From: Herbaspirillum sp. SJZ107
GTDB lineage: Bacteria; Pseudomonadota; Gammaproteobacteria; Burkholderiales; Burkholderiaceae_D
Assembly: GCF_006715485.1 (NCBI RefSeq)
Contig: NZ_VFNH01000003.1
Coordinates: 992,001-1,056,000 of the forward strand
Reading direction: 5' to 3'
Length of the DNA stretch: 64,000 nt
Under the pieces are notes generated by a model. That model was not told where the DNA came from and did no database searches. It was given only the letters and a program-made list of their open reading frames with translations. The position numbers and the translations under genes were made by a program. Below, one piece after another: positions 44,474 to 53,899 of this stretch (position 1 is the first letter of the stretch; each line of letters starts with the position of its first letter).

Positions 44474-45229
44474 ATGAAACCCGTTGCCCCCGGAACCGTC
44501 ATTTTTCACCGCCATCGCGGCTATGGCGTCATTACCCACGTCAACCTGCTGACCGGCTGGATTTCTGCACGTTTCGGCAACGAAGCGCGTCCGCTCGACC
44601 TCAATTTGTCGACCGATGACGTGCAGCACGCCGATGGCGAAGCGATCCGCTTCCGCCGCTCGCCGCCGGACCGCATGCCGCACGCGCGCCTGATGGCGAT
44701 GGTGCGCGACCTGCACATGGCCGGCTATGAAAGGCTGTACCTGCATTCCTGGCCCAAGGCGTCCGGCCTGCACTGGCGCTGGCACCTGTTCACCGGCCAG
44801 CGCGACTGGATGCAGCGCCCCTGGCGCGAAGGCTGGTACGGTTCGGGCGCCGACTACAACGGCAATCCGGTGATGGGTTGGGGCGACGCCCCGGGCGCCA
44901 CCACCGAGGAATTGATCCACGCGCTGGCCAAGTTCGACCCCGAAGGCCTGGCGCGCGCGCTCGGCCGCGACGAAGACCACACCGCCTGGTTCGCCGGCGT
45001 GTGCGATGCCTTGTTGCCGGGTTATATGTACAGCTTCGACATGGCGCCATCGAAAGACGGCGGCCTGATCGAGATGCCGCCGGTGCCCGTGGTGCCGGTG
45101 CGCGCCGGCTTGCCGGCCTATGCCGGGCCGGCGATTTCCTGGCCACCGGGCTGGGCCGGTTTGTGGACCCGCCGCCACGAGATGCCGATGCGCAAGCCGA
45201 ATTTCACGGGCGAACCGGAGCTGGGATAA
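44474..45229 (+). CDS. Conserved protein of unknown function with Tudor-like N-terminus
   Basis: This is a 251-residue, Trp-rich cytoplasmic protein. Residues 5-50 (PGTVIFHRHRGYGVITHVNL) look like a small beta-barrel of the CarD/Tudor kind. The middle (LYLHSWPKASGLHWRWHLFT, then WYGSGADYNGNPVMGWG) and the C-terminus contain many aromatics and prolines. No catalytic motif or family was recognised. It has no signal peptide. It is divergent from the asparaginase-like gene over a 115-base shared promoter region. Confidence 0.75.
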   Translation: MKPVAPGTVIFHRHRGYGVITHVNLLTGWISARFGNEARPLDLNLSTDDVQHADGEAIRFRRSPPDRMPHARLMAMVRDLHMAGYERLYLHSWPKASGLHWRWHLFTGQRDWMQRPWREGWYGSGADYNGNPVMGWGDAPGATTEELIHALAKFDPEGLARALGRDEDHTAWFAGVCDALLPGYMYSFDMAPSKDGGLIEMPPVPVVPVRAGLPAYAGPAISWPPGWAGLWTRRHEMPMRKPNFTGEPELG

Positions 45230-45265
45230 GGCATCGTCCAGTTGAACGCGTGGACAGCGGATGCA

Positions 45266-46255
45266 TCACCGCGTCAATGCTTCCGGATTCAGAATATTGG
45301 TCGGCGTCCCGTTGGCAAAATTGACCACGTTCTCGAACGCCGCCCGGAAATACATCTCGTAACTGTCCTTCTCGACATATCCCAGGTGCGGCGTTGCCAG
45401 CACCACCGGCATCTTCAACAGGTCGGCCTCGGCCGGCAAAGGCTCGCTGGTGAACACATCCAGCGCCGCCTGCCCCGGCCGTCCCCGCTGCAGCGCCGCT
45501 TCCAGCGCACCGTCGGCCACCAGTTCGGCCCGGCTCGTGTTCACGAACAGCGCATCCGGTTTCATGCGCGCCAGGTCGGCCGCGGTGACGATGCCGCGCG
45601 TGGCATCGGCCAGGCGCAGGTGCAGGCTGAGCACGTCGGCGTCTGCGAAGAAGGCTTCGCGCGACGGCGCCGCGATAAACCCATCGGCCTCGGCCGCTGC
45701 CCGGCTCCCGTCGCTGCCCCACACCATCACCCGCATTCCGAACACCTTGCCGTACCCGGCCAGCAGACGTCCGATCTTGCCGTAACCCCAAATCCCCAGG
45801 GTACGTCCACGCAGCACCCGTCCCAGCCCGTTCAACTCGGGGTTGATCGATGCCGTCTGCCACAAGCCATCCTTCAGGTTGTTTGCGTACGGGACGATAC
45901 GGCGCGACGCCGCCATGATCAGCGTCCAGGTCAGCTCGGCCGGGGCCACCGGCGAACCGACGCCTTCGGCTATCGCGATGCCGCGCTCGCTCGCCGCGGC
46001 CACGTCGACGTGGCCGGACACCTTGCCGGTCTGCGAGATCAGTTTCAGGTTCGGCAGTTTCGCCAGCAAGGCGCGCGACAGGGCGGTGCGCTCGCGGATC
46101 AGGACCAGGGCATCGAAGGGCGCCAGGCGGATCGCCATCTGGCCGAGTCCGCGTACGCTGTGCTGGAACACCTTGACCTCATGCCCATCCAATAATTTGA
46201 AACAGTCTAGCTTGCGGACCGCATCCTGGTAATCGTCGAGAATCGCTATTTTCAT
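45266..46255 (-). CDS. D-2-hydroxyacid dehydrogenase family protein
   Basis: This is a 329-residue NAD-dependent oxidoreductase related to phosphoglycerate dehydrogenase. The nucleotide-binding GYGKIG is at residues 157-162. Catalytic Arg, Glu and His are in VNTSRAELV, DVFTSEPLP and TPHLGYVEKD. The substrate-binding N-terminal half has the usual SQTGKVSGHVDV block. The enzyme would interconvert a 2-oxoacid and a D-2-hydroxyacid; the substrate cannot be assigned. No ACT domain is present, so it is not serA-type biosynthetic regulation. It is convergent with the unknown gene and divergent from pckG. Confidence 0.9.
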   Translation of the reverse strand: MKIAILDDYQDAVRKLDCFKLLDGHEVKVFQHSVRGLGQMAIRLAPFDALVLIRERTALSRALLAKLPNLKLISQTGKVSGHVDVAAASERGIAIAEGVGSPVAPAELTWTLIMAASRRIVPYANNLKDGLWQTASINPELNGLGRVLRGRTLGIWGYGKIGRLLAGYGKVFGMRVMVWGSDGSRAAAEADGFIAAPSREAFFADADVLSLHLRLADATRGIVTAADLARMKPDALFVNTSRAELVADGALEAALQRGRPGQAALDVFTSEPLPAEADLLKMPVVLATPHLGYVEKDSYEMYFRAAFENVVNFANGTPTNILNPEALTR

Positions 46256-46369
46256 GGGAGTTCGCTGAAGTTTGTGTGTTGGACGTAATGAAATGACAGG
46301 ATCTGAAACGGCAAAAATAGCCTACTACATTAGTCAACCAAAATTCCTACATTTTTGTTGTTGAAGCAT

Positions 46370-46397
46370 TTGAAACGCATCGGCGCGGGTGTAGAAT
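46370..46397 (+). promoter_or_regulatory. Candidate pckG promoter
   Basis: TTGAAA, 16 bases, TAGAAT. Transcription from here would start near 46404 and leave a leader of about 220 bases before pckG. The rest of the 46256-46622 gap shows no gene. A small frame from 46355 lacks a ribosome-binding site. Confidence 0.5.
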
Positions 46398-46622
46398 CGT
46401 CCAGAAATAAGAGACCGCGATGTCTGATTGATATCTTTTGCGGCCAGTACGATAGACGTCCATCGTCCGCATCGCGAACCCGCAGGGCAGCCGCGTCCGG
46501 ACGAGACAACAGGGACCGCGAAACGCGGCAGCGCGCACCGCCGGACCGCATCGCCATGACGGAAGCGGACGCGCCCGGGTTTCGGAGTCGCCAAGATTTC
46601 TTTATTGGCATTGGAGTACCTC

Positions 46623-48488
46623 ATGAATCAACCCATCATGCACGGCGTCGCCGCTCTGAACGTCCCAGCTTACATCAAGCATAACAAGCTCATCAATTGG
46701 GTGGCCGAGATCGCGGCCCTCACCAAACCCGACGCCATCTACTGGTGCGACGGCTCCGAAGAAGAATACGACCGCCTCTGCGCCCAGATGGTCGAGGCAG
46801 GCACGATGAAGCGCCTGAACCCCGAAAAACGCCCGAATTCCTATCTCGCCTGCTCCGACCCGAGCGACGTCGCCCGCGTCGAAGACCGCACCTTCATCTG
46901 CTCCGCTACCAAAGAGCAGGCCGGCCCGACCAACAACTGGACCGATCCGCAGGAAATGCGCCAGACCCTGCACGGCCTGTTCGACGGCTGCATGGCCGGC
47001 CGCACCCTGTACGTGGTGCCGTTCTCGATGGGGCCGCTGGGCTCGCCGATCGCCCACATCGGCGTCGAACTGTCTGATTCGCCCTATGTCGCCGTCAACA
47101 TGCGCATCATGACCCGCATGGGCCGCGCCGTGTACGACGTGCTGGGGTCCGATGGCGACTTCGTGCCCTGCGTGCACAGCGTCGGCATGCCGCTTGCCGC
47201 CGGCCAGCAGGACGTGCGCTGGCCATGCAATGCCACCAAGTACATCGTCCACTACCCGGAAACGCGCGAGATCTGGTCGTTCGGCTCGGGCTACGGCGGC
47301 AATGCGCTGCTCGGCAAAAAGTGCTTTGCGCTGCGCATCGCCTCCAACATGGGTTACCAGGAAGCGCAACAGGGCGGCACCGGCTGGCTGGCCGAACACA
47401 TGCTGATCCTGGGCGTCGAATCGCCGCAGGGCGAAAAGCAGTACGTGGCGGCCGCCTTCCCCTCGGCCTGCGGCAAGACCAATTTCGCGATGCTGATCCC
47501 GCCCGCCGGTTTCGAAGGCTGGAAAGTCACCACCATCGGCGACGACATCGCCTGGATCAAGCCGGGCGCCGACGGCAAGCTGGTTGCGATCAACCCGGAA
47601 GCCGGCTATTTCGGCGTGGCCCCGGGCACCAACGAGAAAACCAATGCCAACTGCATGGCGTCGCTGCGTGAAAACGTCATCTTCACCAACGTCGCGCTGA
47701 CCGACGACGGCGACGTCTGGTGGGAAGGCATGACCAAGGAAGCCCCGGCGCACCTGATCGACTGGCAAGGCAAGGACTGGACCCCGGCGTCCGGCACCAA
47801 GGCCGCGCACCCGAACGCGCGCTTCACGGTAGCCGCGACCCAGAACCCGGTGATCGACCCGGCCTGGGACGATCCGGCCGGCGTGCCGATCTCGGCCTTC
47901 ATCTTCGGTGGCCGCCGCTCGACCACGGTGCCGCTGGTGACCGAGGCGCGCGACTGGACCGAAGGCGTGTACATGGCCGCGACCATGGGTTCGGAAACCA
48001 CGGCCGCCGCTGCCGGCCAGCAGGGCGTGGTGCGCCGCGATCCGTACGCGATGCTGCCCTTCATCGGCTACAACATGAGCGATTACTTCCAGCACTGGCT
48101 GGACCTCGGCAAGAAAGTACAGGCCAAGAATCCGGCCGCGCTGCCGAAGATCTTCTGCGTCAACTGGTTCCGCACCGACGACGCCGGCAACTTCGTGTGG
48201 CCGGGCTATGGCGACAACATGCGCGTGCTGAAGTGGATCCTCGACCGCGTCCAGGGCCAGGCCGGCGGCGTCGAGCACATCTTCGGCACCACGCCGTCGT
48301 ACGGCGACCTGACCTGGACCGGCATCGACTTCAGCCCGGAAGCCTTCCAGCGCATCACCTCGATCGACAAGGATGCCTGGCGCGACGAACTCAAGCTGCA
48401 CACCGAACTCTTCGATAAATTGGCGCATGGATTGCCTCAGGAACTGGTGGCAACCAAGCGTGCGCTGGAGGAAAGGTTGTCCAGCTAA
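46623..48488 (+). CDS. pckG: Phosphoenolpyruvate carboxykinase (GTP)
   Basis: This is a 621-residue GTP-dependent enzyme converting oxaloacetate to phosphoenolpyruvate, the first committed step of gluconeogenesis from the TCA cycle. The kinase P-loop region is PSACGKTN with the conserved Cys283. GTP-type blocks include the MGPLGSPIAHIGVE substrate loop and FIGYNMSDYFQHW. Length matches the family (about 600-620). GGAG six bases upstream sets ATG 46623; a TTG at 46605 is in frame but has no site. It indicates growth on amino or organic acids, in line with the many peptidases nearby. Confidence 0.95.
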   Translation: MNQPIMHGVAALNVPAYIKHNKLINWVAEIAALTKPDAIYWCDGSEEEYDRLCAQMVEAGTMKRLNPEKRPNSYLACSDPSDVARVEDRTFICSATKEQAGPTNNWTDPQEMRQTLHGLFDGCMAGRTLYVVPFSMGPLGSPIAHIGVELSDSPYVAVNMRIMTRMGRAVYDVLGSDGDFVPCVHSVGMPLAAGQQDVRWPCNATKYIVHYPETREIWSFGSGYGGNALLGKKCFALRIASNMGYQEAQQGGTGWLAEHMLILGVESPQGEKQYVAAAFPSACGKTNFAMLIPPAGFEGWKVTTIGDDIAWIKPGADGKLVAINPEAGYFGVAPGTNEKTNANCMASLRENVIFTNVALTDDGDVWWEGMTKEAPAHLIDWQGKDWTPASGTKAAHPNARFTVAATQNPVIDPAWDDPAGVPISAFIFGGRRSTTVPLVTEARDWTEGVYMAATMGSETTAAAAGQQGVVRRDPYAMLPFIGYNMSDYFQHWLDLGKKVQAKNPAALPKIFCVNWFRTDDAGNFVWPGYGDNMRVLKWILDRVQGQAGGVEHIFGTTPSYGDLTWTGIDFSPEAFQRITSIDKDAWRDELKLHTELFDKLAHGLPQELVATKRALEERLSS

Positions 48489-48509
48489 AATGTTTCTGTC
48501 GGAGAAGTA

Positions 48510-48611
48510 GGAACGTCTAACAGGAGCTTCAGGGCAAGGCGTATCGTCGAAGACAGTACGATAGTACGGCGAGACGATACAACGCAGCCATGAAGGTTCT
48601 GTTAGCGTTCC
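48510..48611. repeat. Nested palindromic extragenic element
   Basis: Outer arms GGAACGTCTAACAGGAGCTT (48510-48531) and its near-complement TGAAGGTTCTGTTAGCGTTC (48591-48611) enclose an inner pair GTATCGTC/GACGATAC (48541-48548, 48573-48580). The whole folds as one long imperfect hairpin with a central GTAC-rich loop. It lies 22 bases after pckG. It resembles miniature, non-coding dispersed elements; no second copy is in the window. Confidence 0.65.
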
Positions 48612-48675
48612 AGGCGGGGAGACGACGGCTGCGGCAAATGATCGCAGCCGCGAATATCAAGAAGAAGAACGAAGA

Positions 48676-48706
48676 AGGGACGGGCTTTCGCCTGTCCCTT
48701 TTTTCA
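48676..48706 (+). terminator. Rho-independent terminator downstream of pckG
   Basis: AAGGGACGGGC, TTTC, GCCTGTCCCTT with one G-T pair, followed by TTTTCATTT. It ends transcripts from pckG and the palindromic element. Confidence 0.85.
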
Positions 48707-48774
48707 TTTCATCGCCAGGTCACATTGCATCGGAATAATGCGCGTCACTCGATGTTCAATATTCTGGAGCAAGC

Positions 48775-50745
48775 ATGCTGCGCACGTCCCAATCCCGTAC
48801 TGCCCATACTATTTCACGTCACGCCATTGCCGGCGCCATCCTGGTGCTGCTGTCCGCTTGCGGCGGCAGCAACGACGGTCCCGACCTGACGCCAGTCAGC
48901 GTCGCCCCGGCCGCGCCGGCCGACCAGGGTGCAGCCGATACGGCGCCGGTGCCGCAGGTCACCGCCTTCGTCGACAGCGCCGCCAGCAACCAGCGCGGCG
49001 ACGCCCGCTACGCGACCCTGGCCACGAATGCCGGCGTGCGCGTGCTGGGCGGCATGCTCAACGTCTGGAAACCCTTGACCGAGATCGTCGATGCCGACGT
49101 CAGCGCGCCCGCGCTGGACGGCTTCCCGGCCGTGGTCAAATCGAGCTGGACCGGCGTGCCGAACGACGGCAGCAACGGCGGCACCATTGCCAACGCCGCC
49201 GTGCACAGCGCCAACATCGACTACGTGGTCAAGGCCACCGGCAGCCGCACTGCGGCGCAGGGCCTGCAAGCCTACCTCGACGACCGCCGCAACAAGGGCT
49301 ACAGCGTGACCGAAGGCATGGGTCCGCTGACCGACGCCTGGCGCAGCGCCAGCCGCGCAACGACCACCATCACCAACGTGCCGGCCGACGCCACTACCGT
49401 CAAATACGACGACGGCGGCAACAACAACGGCGTCGGCGGCGATGCCAATGCCGACTTCGGCAAGGTGGTCGACTTCGTCAATGCGATGGGCGGCAACGGG
49501 TCGACCGAACCGGCCAAGCGCTTCTACAAATACGCGCGTCCCTACCGCTGGAGCAGCCAGGTCGTGGTGCTGCCGGCGCTGGTGCCGGCCAAGAGCCCGA
49601 CCCCGGTCAGCGACGGCGGCTTCCCCAGCGGCCACGCGGCCGAGGCGACCCGCAACGCGGTCGGCATGGCCTACGTGCTGCCCGAGCGCTACCAGGAACT
49701 GGTCGGCCGCGGCCTGGAACTGGGCGAAAGCCGCATCCTGGCCGGCATGCACTCGCCGCTGGACGTGATGGGCGGCCGTGTGCAGGCGCAGGCCGTCGCC
49801 GCCGCCAACATCATCGCCGCCGGCGTCACCACCCGTGCCGCCACCGTGACCCAGGCCCATACGACGCTCATCAAGCTGACCAACACCACGGCGGACACCT
49901 TCGCGGCGTATGCCGTGTCGGGCACCGCCGCCAACGACCGTTTCGCCGACTACGCTGCCAGCAAGGCCAACTACGTGCGCCGCATGACTTATGGTTTGCC
50001 GCAGACCGGCGCCACCAATGCGCCGGCCGTGGTGCCGAAAGGCGCCGAAGTGCTGCTCGAAACCCGCCTGCCTTACCTGAGCGATGCCCAGCGCCGCGTG
50101 GTGCTGAAAACCACGGCGATCGCGTCCGGCTATCCGGTGCTGGACGATGCCGAAGGCTGGGGCCGCCTGAACCTGTTCGCCGCCGCCGACGGCTACGCCG
50201 CCTTCAGCGGCAACGTGGTGCTGAACATGGATGGGAGCAAAGGCGGCTTCAACGCGTCGGACCGCTGGCGCAACGACATCGGCGGCAGCGGCAAGCTGGT
50301 CAAGCAGGGCAGCGGCACCCTGAAACTGGGCGGCAACAACAGCTGGACCGGCGGCGCCCAGGTGGAAGCCGGTACGCTCGAGGCGCTGTCAGCGACGGCC
50401 TTCGGCAGCGGCGACGTATATGTGGGCGCCGGCGCCACCGTGGCCAGCAGCGCCCCGGCGCCGGTGACCGTGGGCGGCAACTACACCCAGCTCGACAAGG
50501 GCACGCTCCAGATCACGCTGGGCGCCGCGAATGCCGGCACCCTCAGCGTGAAGGGCACCGCGACCATCGTCGGCGGCACCCTGCGCCTGAAGTTCGCGAA
50601 CGGCTTCAAGCCGAGCGTCGGCACGTCGTACCAGGTGGTCAGCGCAGGCGCGCGCAAGGGCGTGTTCACCGGCGTGAGCGCCGATGGCTACAAGGCGTCG
50701 CTCGAGTACAGCAATACCGGCGTGGCGGTGCATATCGACGGCTGA
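48775..50745 (+). CDS. PAP2/class A acid phosphatase-like lipoprotein with passenger-type C-terminus
   Basis: This is a 656-residue protein. The lipobox LLSACGG has lipid-modified Cys29. A vanadium-chloroperoxidase-type phosphatase core carries all three signatures: K248-x6-RP (KRFYKYARP), PSGH at 284-287 and SR-x5-H-x3-D (S319 to D330). After about residue 480 it changes to beta-helix-like sequence with an autotransporter-associated repeat (GSGKLVKQGSGTLKLGGNNS, then VEAGTLEAL). There is no C-terminal autotransporter barrel. It is probably anchored to the outer membrane and hydrolyses phosphate esters or phospholipids. GGAG lies before the ATG, and a strong terminator follows. Confidence 0.88.
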   Translation: MLRTSQSRTAHTISRHAIAGAILVLLSACGGSNDGPDLTPVSVAPAAPADQGAADTAPVPQVTAFVDSAASNQRGDARYATLATNAGVRVLGGMLNVWKPLTEIVDADVSAPALDGFPAVVKSSWTGVPNDGSNGGTIANAAVHSANIDYVVKATGSRTAAQGLQAYLDDRRNKGYSVTEGMGPLTDAWRSASRATTTITNVPADATTVKYDDGGNNNGVGGDANADFGKVVDFVNAMGGNGSTEPAKRFYKYARPYRWSSQVVVLPALVPAKSPTPVSDGGFPSGHAAEATRNAVGMAYVLPERYQELVGRGLELGESRILAGMHSPLDVMGGRVQAQAVAAANIIAAGVTTRAATVTQAHTTLIKLTNTTADTFAAYAVSGTAANDRFADYAASKANYVRRMTYGLPQTGATNAPAVVPKGAEVLLETRLPYLSDAQRRVVLKTTAIASGYPVLDDAEGWGRLNLFAAADGYAAFSGNVVLNMDGSKGGFNASDRWRNDIGGSGKLVKQGSGTLKLGGNNSWTGGAQVEAGTLEALSATAFGSGDVYVGAGATVASSAPAPVTVGGNYTQLDKGTLQITLGAANAGTLSVKGTATIVGGTLRLKFANGFKPSVGTSYQVVSAGARKGVFTGVSADGYKASLEYSNTGVAVHIDG

Positions 50746-50777
50746 TCTGCCACCCGCGCAGGCAGCGGGGCTCGATG

Positions 50778-50811
50778 AAACGGCCGGCATGCGATGCCGG
50801 CCGTTTTGTTT
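50778..50811 (+). terminator. Rho-independent terminator after the PAP2 gene
   Basis: AAACGGCCGGCAT, GCG, ATGCCGGCCGTTTT, 32 bases after the stop, followed by GTTTTAC. Confidence 0.9.
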
Positions 50812-50906
50812 TACTTCGCAGTATTTATCCTTTATTCTTGTGCGAAATGAATTGTTAGCGCAAACATTCATTTGGAGACAATCGACGCCCATAAAGGATA
50901 ACAAGC

Positions 50907-52487
50907 ATGCGATCACGTCGTACCCTGCTCGGCAGCGCCCTGGCGCTGGTTTTCGCTTCCACCCTGAATGTCCCGGCGCTGGCGGCCGATAACGCCGCCC
51001 GCCGCATTCCCATCGACCTCAACGCGCCCACGGTGGCGCGCGACCGCTTCGCCGACCTCTCGGTCGGTTCCGACTTCCCCGGCACCCTGATCCGCGACGA
51101 CAGCCTGGCCCAGATCAAGACCGCGAAAGAGGAACTGGGCTTCCGCTACATCCGCTTCCACGGCATCTTCCACGACGTGCTGGGCACCTACAAGGTCGTC
51201 GGCGGCAAGCCGGTCTACGACTGGACCAGGATCGATTATTTGTACGACAAGCTGCTCGCCATGGGCATCAAGCCCTTCGTCGAACTGGGCTTCACGCCGG
51301 AAGCGATGAAGACCTCGGATAACAGCATCTTCTACTGGAAGGGCAACACCTCGCACCCGGACCACGCCCAGTGGGCGCCACTGGTCGACGCCTTCGTGCG
51401 GCACCTGCAGCAGCGCTACGGCCGGGACGAGGTGCGCACCTGGTTCTTCGAGGTGTGGAACGAGCCGAACCTGGACGGTTTCTGGGAAAAGGCCGACCAG
51501 CCGGCATACTTCGCGCTGTACGATCTGACCGCGCGCACCATCAAGGCGATCGATCCGCAGCTGCGCGTGGGCGGGCCGTCGACCGCGGGCGCGGCCTGGG
51601 TGCCGGAATTCCTGGCGCATACGCAGAAGAGCGGGGCGGCGGTCGACTTCATCACCACCCACACCTATGGCGTGGACGGCGGCTTCCTCGACGAGAACGG
51701 CAAGGGCGACACCAAGCTGTCGGCGTCCGACGACGCCATCGTCGGCGACGTGCGCAAGGTGCGGCGCGAAATCGAGGCCTCCTACCTGCCCAAGCTGCCG
51801 CTGTACTTCACCGAATGGAGCACCAGCTACACGCCGCGCGACCCGGTGCACGATTCGTACGTGAGCGCGCCCTACATCCTGAGCAAGCTGAAAGGCAGCG
51901 AAGGCCAGTTGCAGGGGATGAGCTACTGGACCTATTCCGATCTGTTCGAGGAGCCGGGTCCGCCGACCGCGCCCTTCGAGGGCGGCTTCGGCCTGATGAA
52001 CCCGCAGGGCATCCGCAAGCCGGCCTGGTTCGCCTACAAATACCTGCACCAGCTGGGCGAGCAGGAAGTCAGGACGCCGGATGCGCAGTCCTGGGTCGCG
52101 CGCGACGCCAAGGGCGGGGTGCAGGTACTGGCCTGGGACTTCCAGAAGCCGGACCAGGGCAACAAGAGCAACCGGCCCTACTACACGACGGTGCAGCCGA
52201 CGCGCGACGGCACCCCGCTGGCGCTGGAGCTGAAGGGGATGAAGCCGGGCACCTACACGATGCAGGTGTACCGCACCGGCTTCAAGGCCAACGATGCGCA
52301 CACCACTTGGCTGGAGATGGGCAAGCCCAAGAGCCTCACTCAGTCGCAGGTCGCGCAGCTGCAGGCGCTGACCGTGGACAAGCCGGAGACGCGCCAGGTA
52401 AAGGTGGCGGCGAACGGCACGGCAAGCGTGCAGGTGCCGATGCGGGTCAACGATGTGGTGCTGGTGAAGATCGCAGCGAAGCCGTGA
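50907..52487 (+). CDS. Secreted glycoside hydrolase family 39 enzyme (beta-xylosidase-like)
   Basis: This is a 526-residue retaining glycosidase with a TIM-barrel core. The acid/base is E186 in FEVWNEPNLDGFW. The nucleophile is E303 in LYFTEWSTSY, preceded by the typical barrel strands (FRYIRFHGIF; THTYGVDGGF). A beta-sandwich accessory domain occupies the C-terminal 110 residues. A signal peptide (ALAADNA) or twin-arginine-like start (MRSRRTLLGS) directs export. The family contains beta-xylosidases and alpha-iduronidases; the former is likelier. It stands alone, convergent with the carrier gene downstream. Confidence 0.9.
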   Translation: MRSRRTLLGSALALVFASTLNVPALAADNAARRIPIDLNAPTVARDRFADLSVGSDFPGTLIRDDSLAQIKTAKEELGFRYIRFHGIFHDVLGTYKVVGGKPVYDWTRIDYLYDKLLAMGIKPFVELGFTPEAMKTSDNSIFYWKGNTSHPDHAQWAPLVDAFVRHLQQRYGRDEVRTWFFEVWNEPNLDGFWEKADQPAYFALYDLTARTIKAIDPQLRVGGPSTAGAAWVPEFLAHTQKSGAAVDFITTHTYGVDGGFLDENGKGDTKLSASDDAIVGDVRKVRREIEASYLPKLPLYFTEWSTSYTPRDPVHDSYVSAPYILSKLKGSEGQLQGMSYWTYSDLFEEPGPPTAPFEGGFGLMNPQGIRKPAWFAYKYLHQLGEQEVRTPDAQSWVARDAKGGVQVLAWDFQKPDQGNKSNRPYYTTVQPTRDGTPLALELKGMKPGTYTMQVYRTGFKANDAHTTWLEMGKPKSLTQSQVAQLQALTVDKPETRQVKVAANGTASVQVPMRVNDVVLVKIAAKP

Positions 52488-52494
52488 GACCGGG

Positions 52495-53889
52495 TCAGCT
52501 CCACTGCATCAGGCAAGGCGGCACCAGCAGCAGCAGGGCCAGCACCAGGTAGATCAGCTGCAGCGGAATCATCCACTTGGCCCAGGTCAGCCAGGGCACG
52601 CGCGCCAGGGCCAGCACGCCGACCGTGATGCCCGAGGTCGGCAGCATCGGCGTCGACAGCTCGCCGAGCTGGAAGGCGAGGATCGCGGTCTGGCGCGTCA
52701 CGCCGACCAGGTCGGCCAGCGGCGCCATGATCGGCATGGTCAGCGCGGCCTGGCCGGTGCCCGAGTGGATGAAGAAGTTGATCACCGACTGGATCAGGTA
52801 CATCTTCTGGGCCGCGAATACCGGGTGGCTCGACTGCACTAGCGGCATCAGGCCATGCAGCATGGTGTCGATGATGTGGGCGTCGCGCGCGATGATCATG
52901 GTGGCGCGCGCGATTGCGATCACCAGCGCGGTCGGCGCCAGGTCCTTCACGCCCTGCATGAAGGCGGCCACCCAGTCGTCGGTGCCGAGGCGCGCCACCA
53001 GGCCGGCGACGATCGCCATCGCCAGGAACAGGGCGGCGATCTCGTCGACGAACCAGTCGAATTTCACGACGCCGATCACCATCGCGCCCAGCGACAGCGC
53101 GAAGATCGCCAGCACCGCGACATGGCGCCCGCGCATGCGCTCATGCGGATGCTGCATGGAGAGTCCGGCCGGCTGTTCCTTGCGCTTGGCCTGGTCGAGG
53201 ATGAAGGTCGGGCTGAGCGTCGGCGTGCGCTTGACCCGCGCCGCGTACCACATCAGGAAGGCGATCGTCACCGCGGTCACCGTCACCCATACGATCAGGC
53301 GGTAGCCCATCCCCGAAAACACCGGCACCCCGGCGATGCCCTGCGCGATGCCGACGTTGAACGGATTCAGAAAGGCGGCGCCGAAGCCGGCCTGCGAGCC
53401 GAGAAAGGGGATCGACACGCCGGTCACGGTGTCGTAGCCGAGCGCCAGCGCCAGCGGCACGAAGATCAGCACGAACGGAATCGACTCCTCGTTCATGCCG
53501 AAGGTGGCGCCGCCGAGCGAGAAAAGGGTGACGAAGACCGGGATCAGGGTGGCGCGGATCAGCGGCGAGTGCGCATGCGCCCTGGCGACCGAGCGGATCG
53601 CGGTATCGATCGCTTCGGTCTTCTGGATCACGGCAAAGGCGCCGCCGACGATCAGCACGAAGCCGATGATCTGCGCCGCTTCGACGAAGCCCTTGATCGG
53701 CGCCTTCATCAGCGCCACCAGGCCCTGCGGGCTGCTGGCCACGTAGTGGAAGGACGCCGGGTCGATCAGCTGCTTGCCGTTCACCAGGTGGGTCTCGTAC
53801 TTCCCGCCCGGGATCAGCCAGGTGGCCAGCGCAATCAGCGCCAGGATCGCGAACAGCAGGACGAAGGTATTGGGCAGGCGCAGGCGCAT
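52495..53889 (-). CDS. YfcC family inner-membrane carrier
   Basis: This is a 464-residue transporter with about 11-12 membrane helices and the YfcC/DcuC-like pattern: LPNTFVLLFAILALIA start, a GGATFGMNEESIPFV block, LNPFNVGIAQGIAG, FFIHSGTGQAALTMPIMAPL and QLGELSTPMLPTSG. YfcC proteins are putative basic amino acid or dicarboxylate carriers or antiporters. It lies ten bases downstream of the M14 deacylase gene in one operon and beside a cyanophycinase. Arginine, aspartate or the beta-Asp-Arg dipeptide are therefore the substrates suggested by context. Confidence 0.85.
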   Translation of the reverse strand: MRLRLPNTFVLLFAILALIALATWLIPGGKYETHLVNGKQLIDPASFHYVASSPQGLVALMKAPIKGFVEAAQIIGFVLIVGGAFAVIQKTEAIDTAIRSVARAHAHSPLIRATLIPVFVTLFSLGGATFGMNEESIPFVLIFVPLALALGYDTVTGVSIPFLGSQAGFGAAFLNPFNVGIAQGIAGVPVFSGMGYRLIVWVTVTAVTIAFLMWYAARVKRTPTLSPTFILDQAKRKEQPAGLSMQHPHERMRGRHVAVLAIFALSLGAMVIGVVKFDWFVDEIAALFLAMAIVAGLVARLGTDDWVAAFMQGVKDLAPTALVIAIARATMIIARDAHIIDTMLHGLMPLVQSSHPVFAAQKMYLIQSVINFFIHSGTGQAALTMPIMAPLADLVGVTRQTAILAFQLGELSTPMLPTSGITVGVLALARVPWLTWAKWMIPLQLIYLVLALLLLVPPCLMQWS

Positions 53890-53899
53890 GGTTACAGAC

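Noticed and set aside
46355..46684. 109-residue open frame across the pckG leader and start
   Set aside because: It overlaps the pckG N-terminus, has no ribosome-binding site and its composition is Arg/Ser-rich noise.
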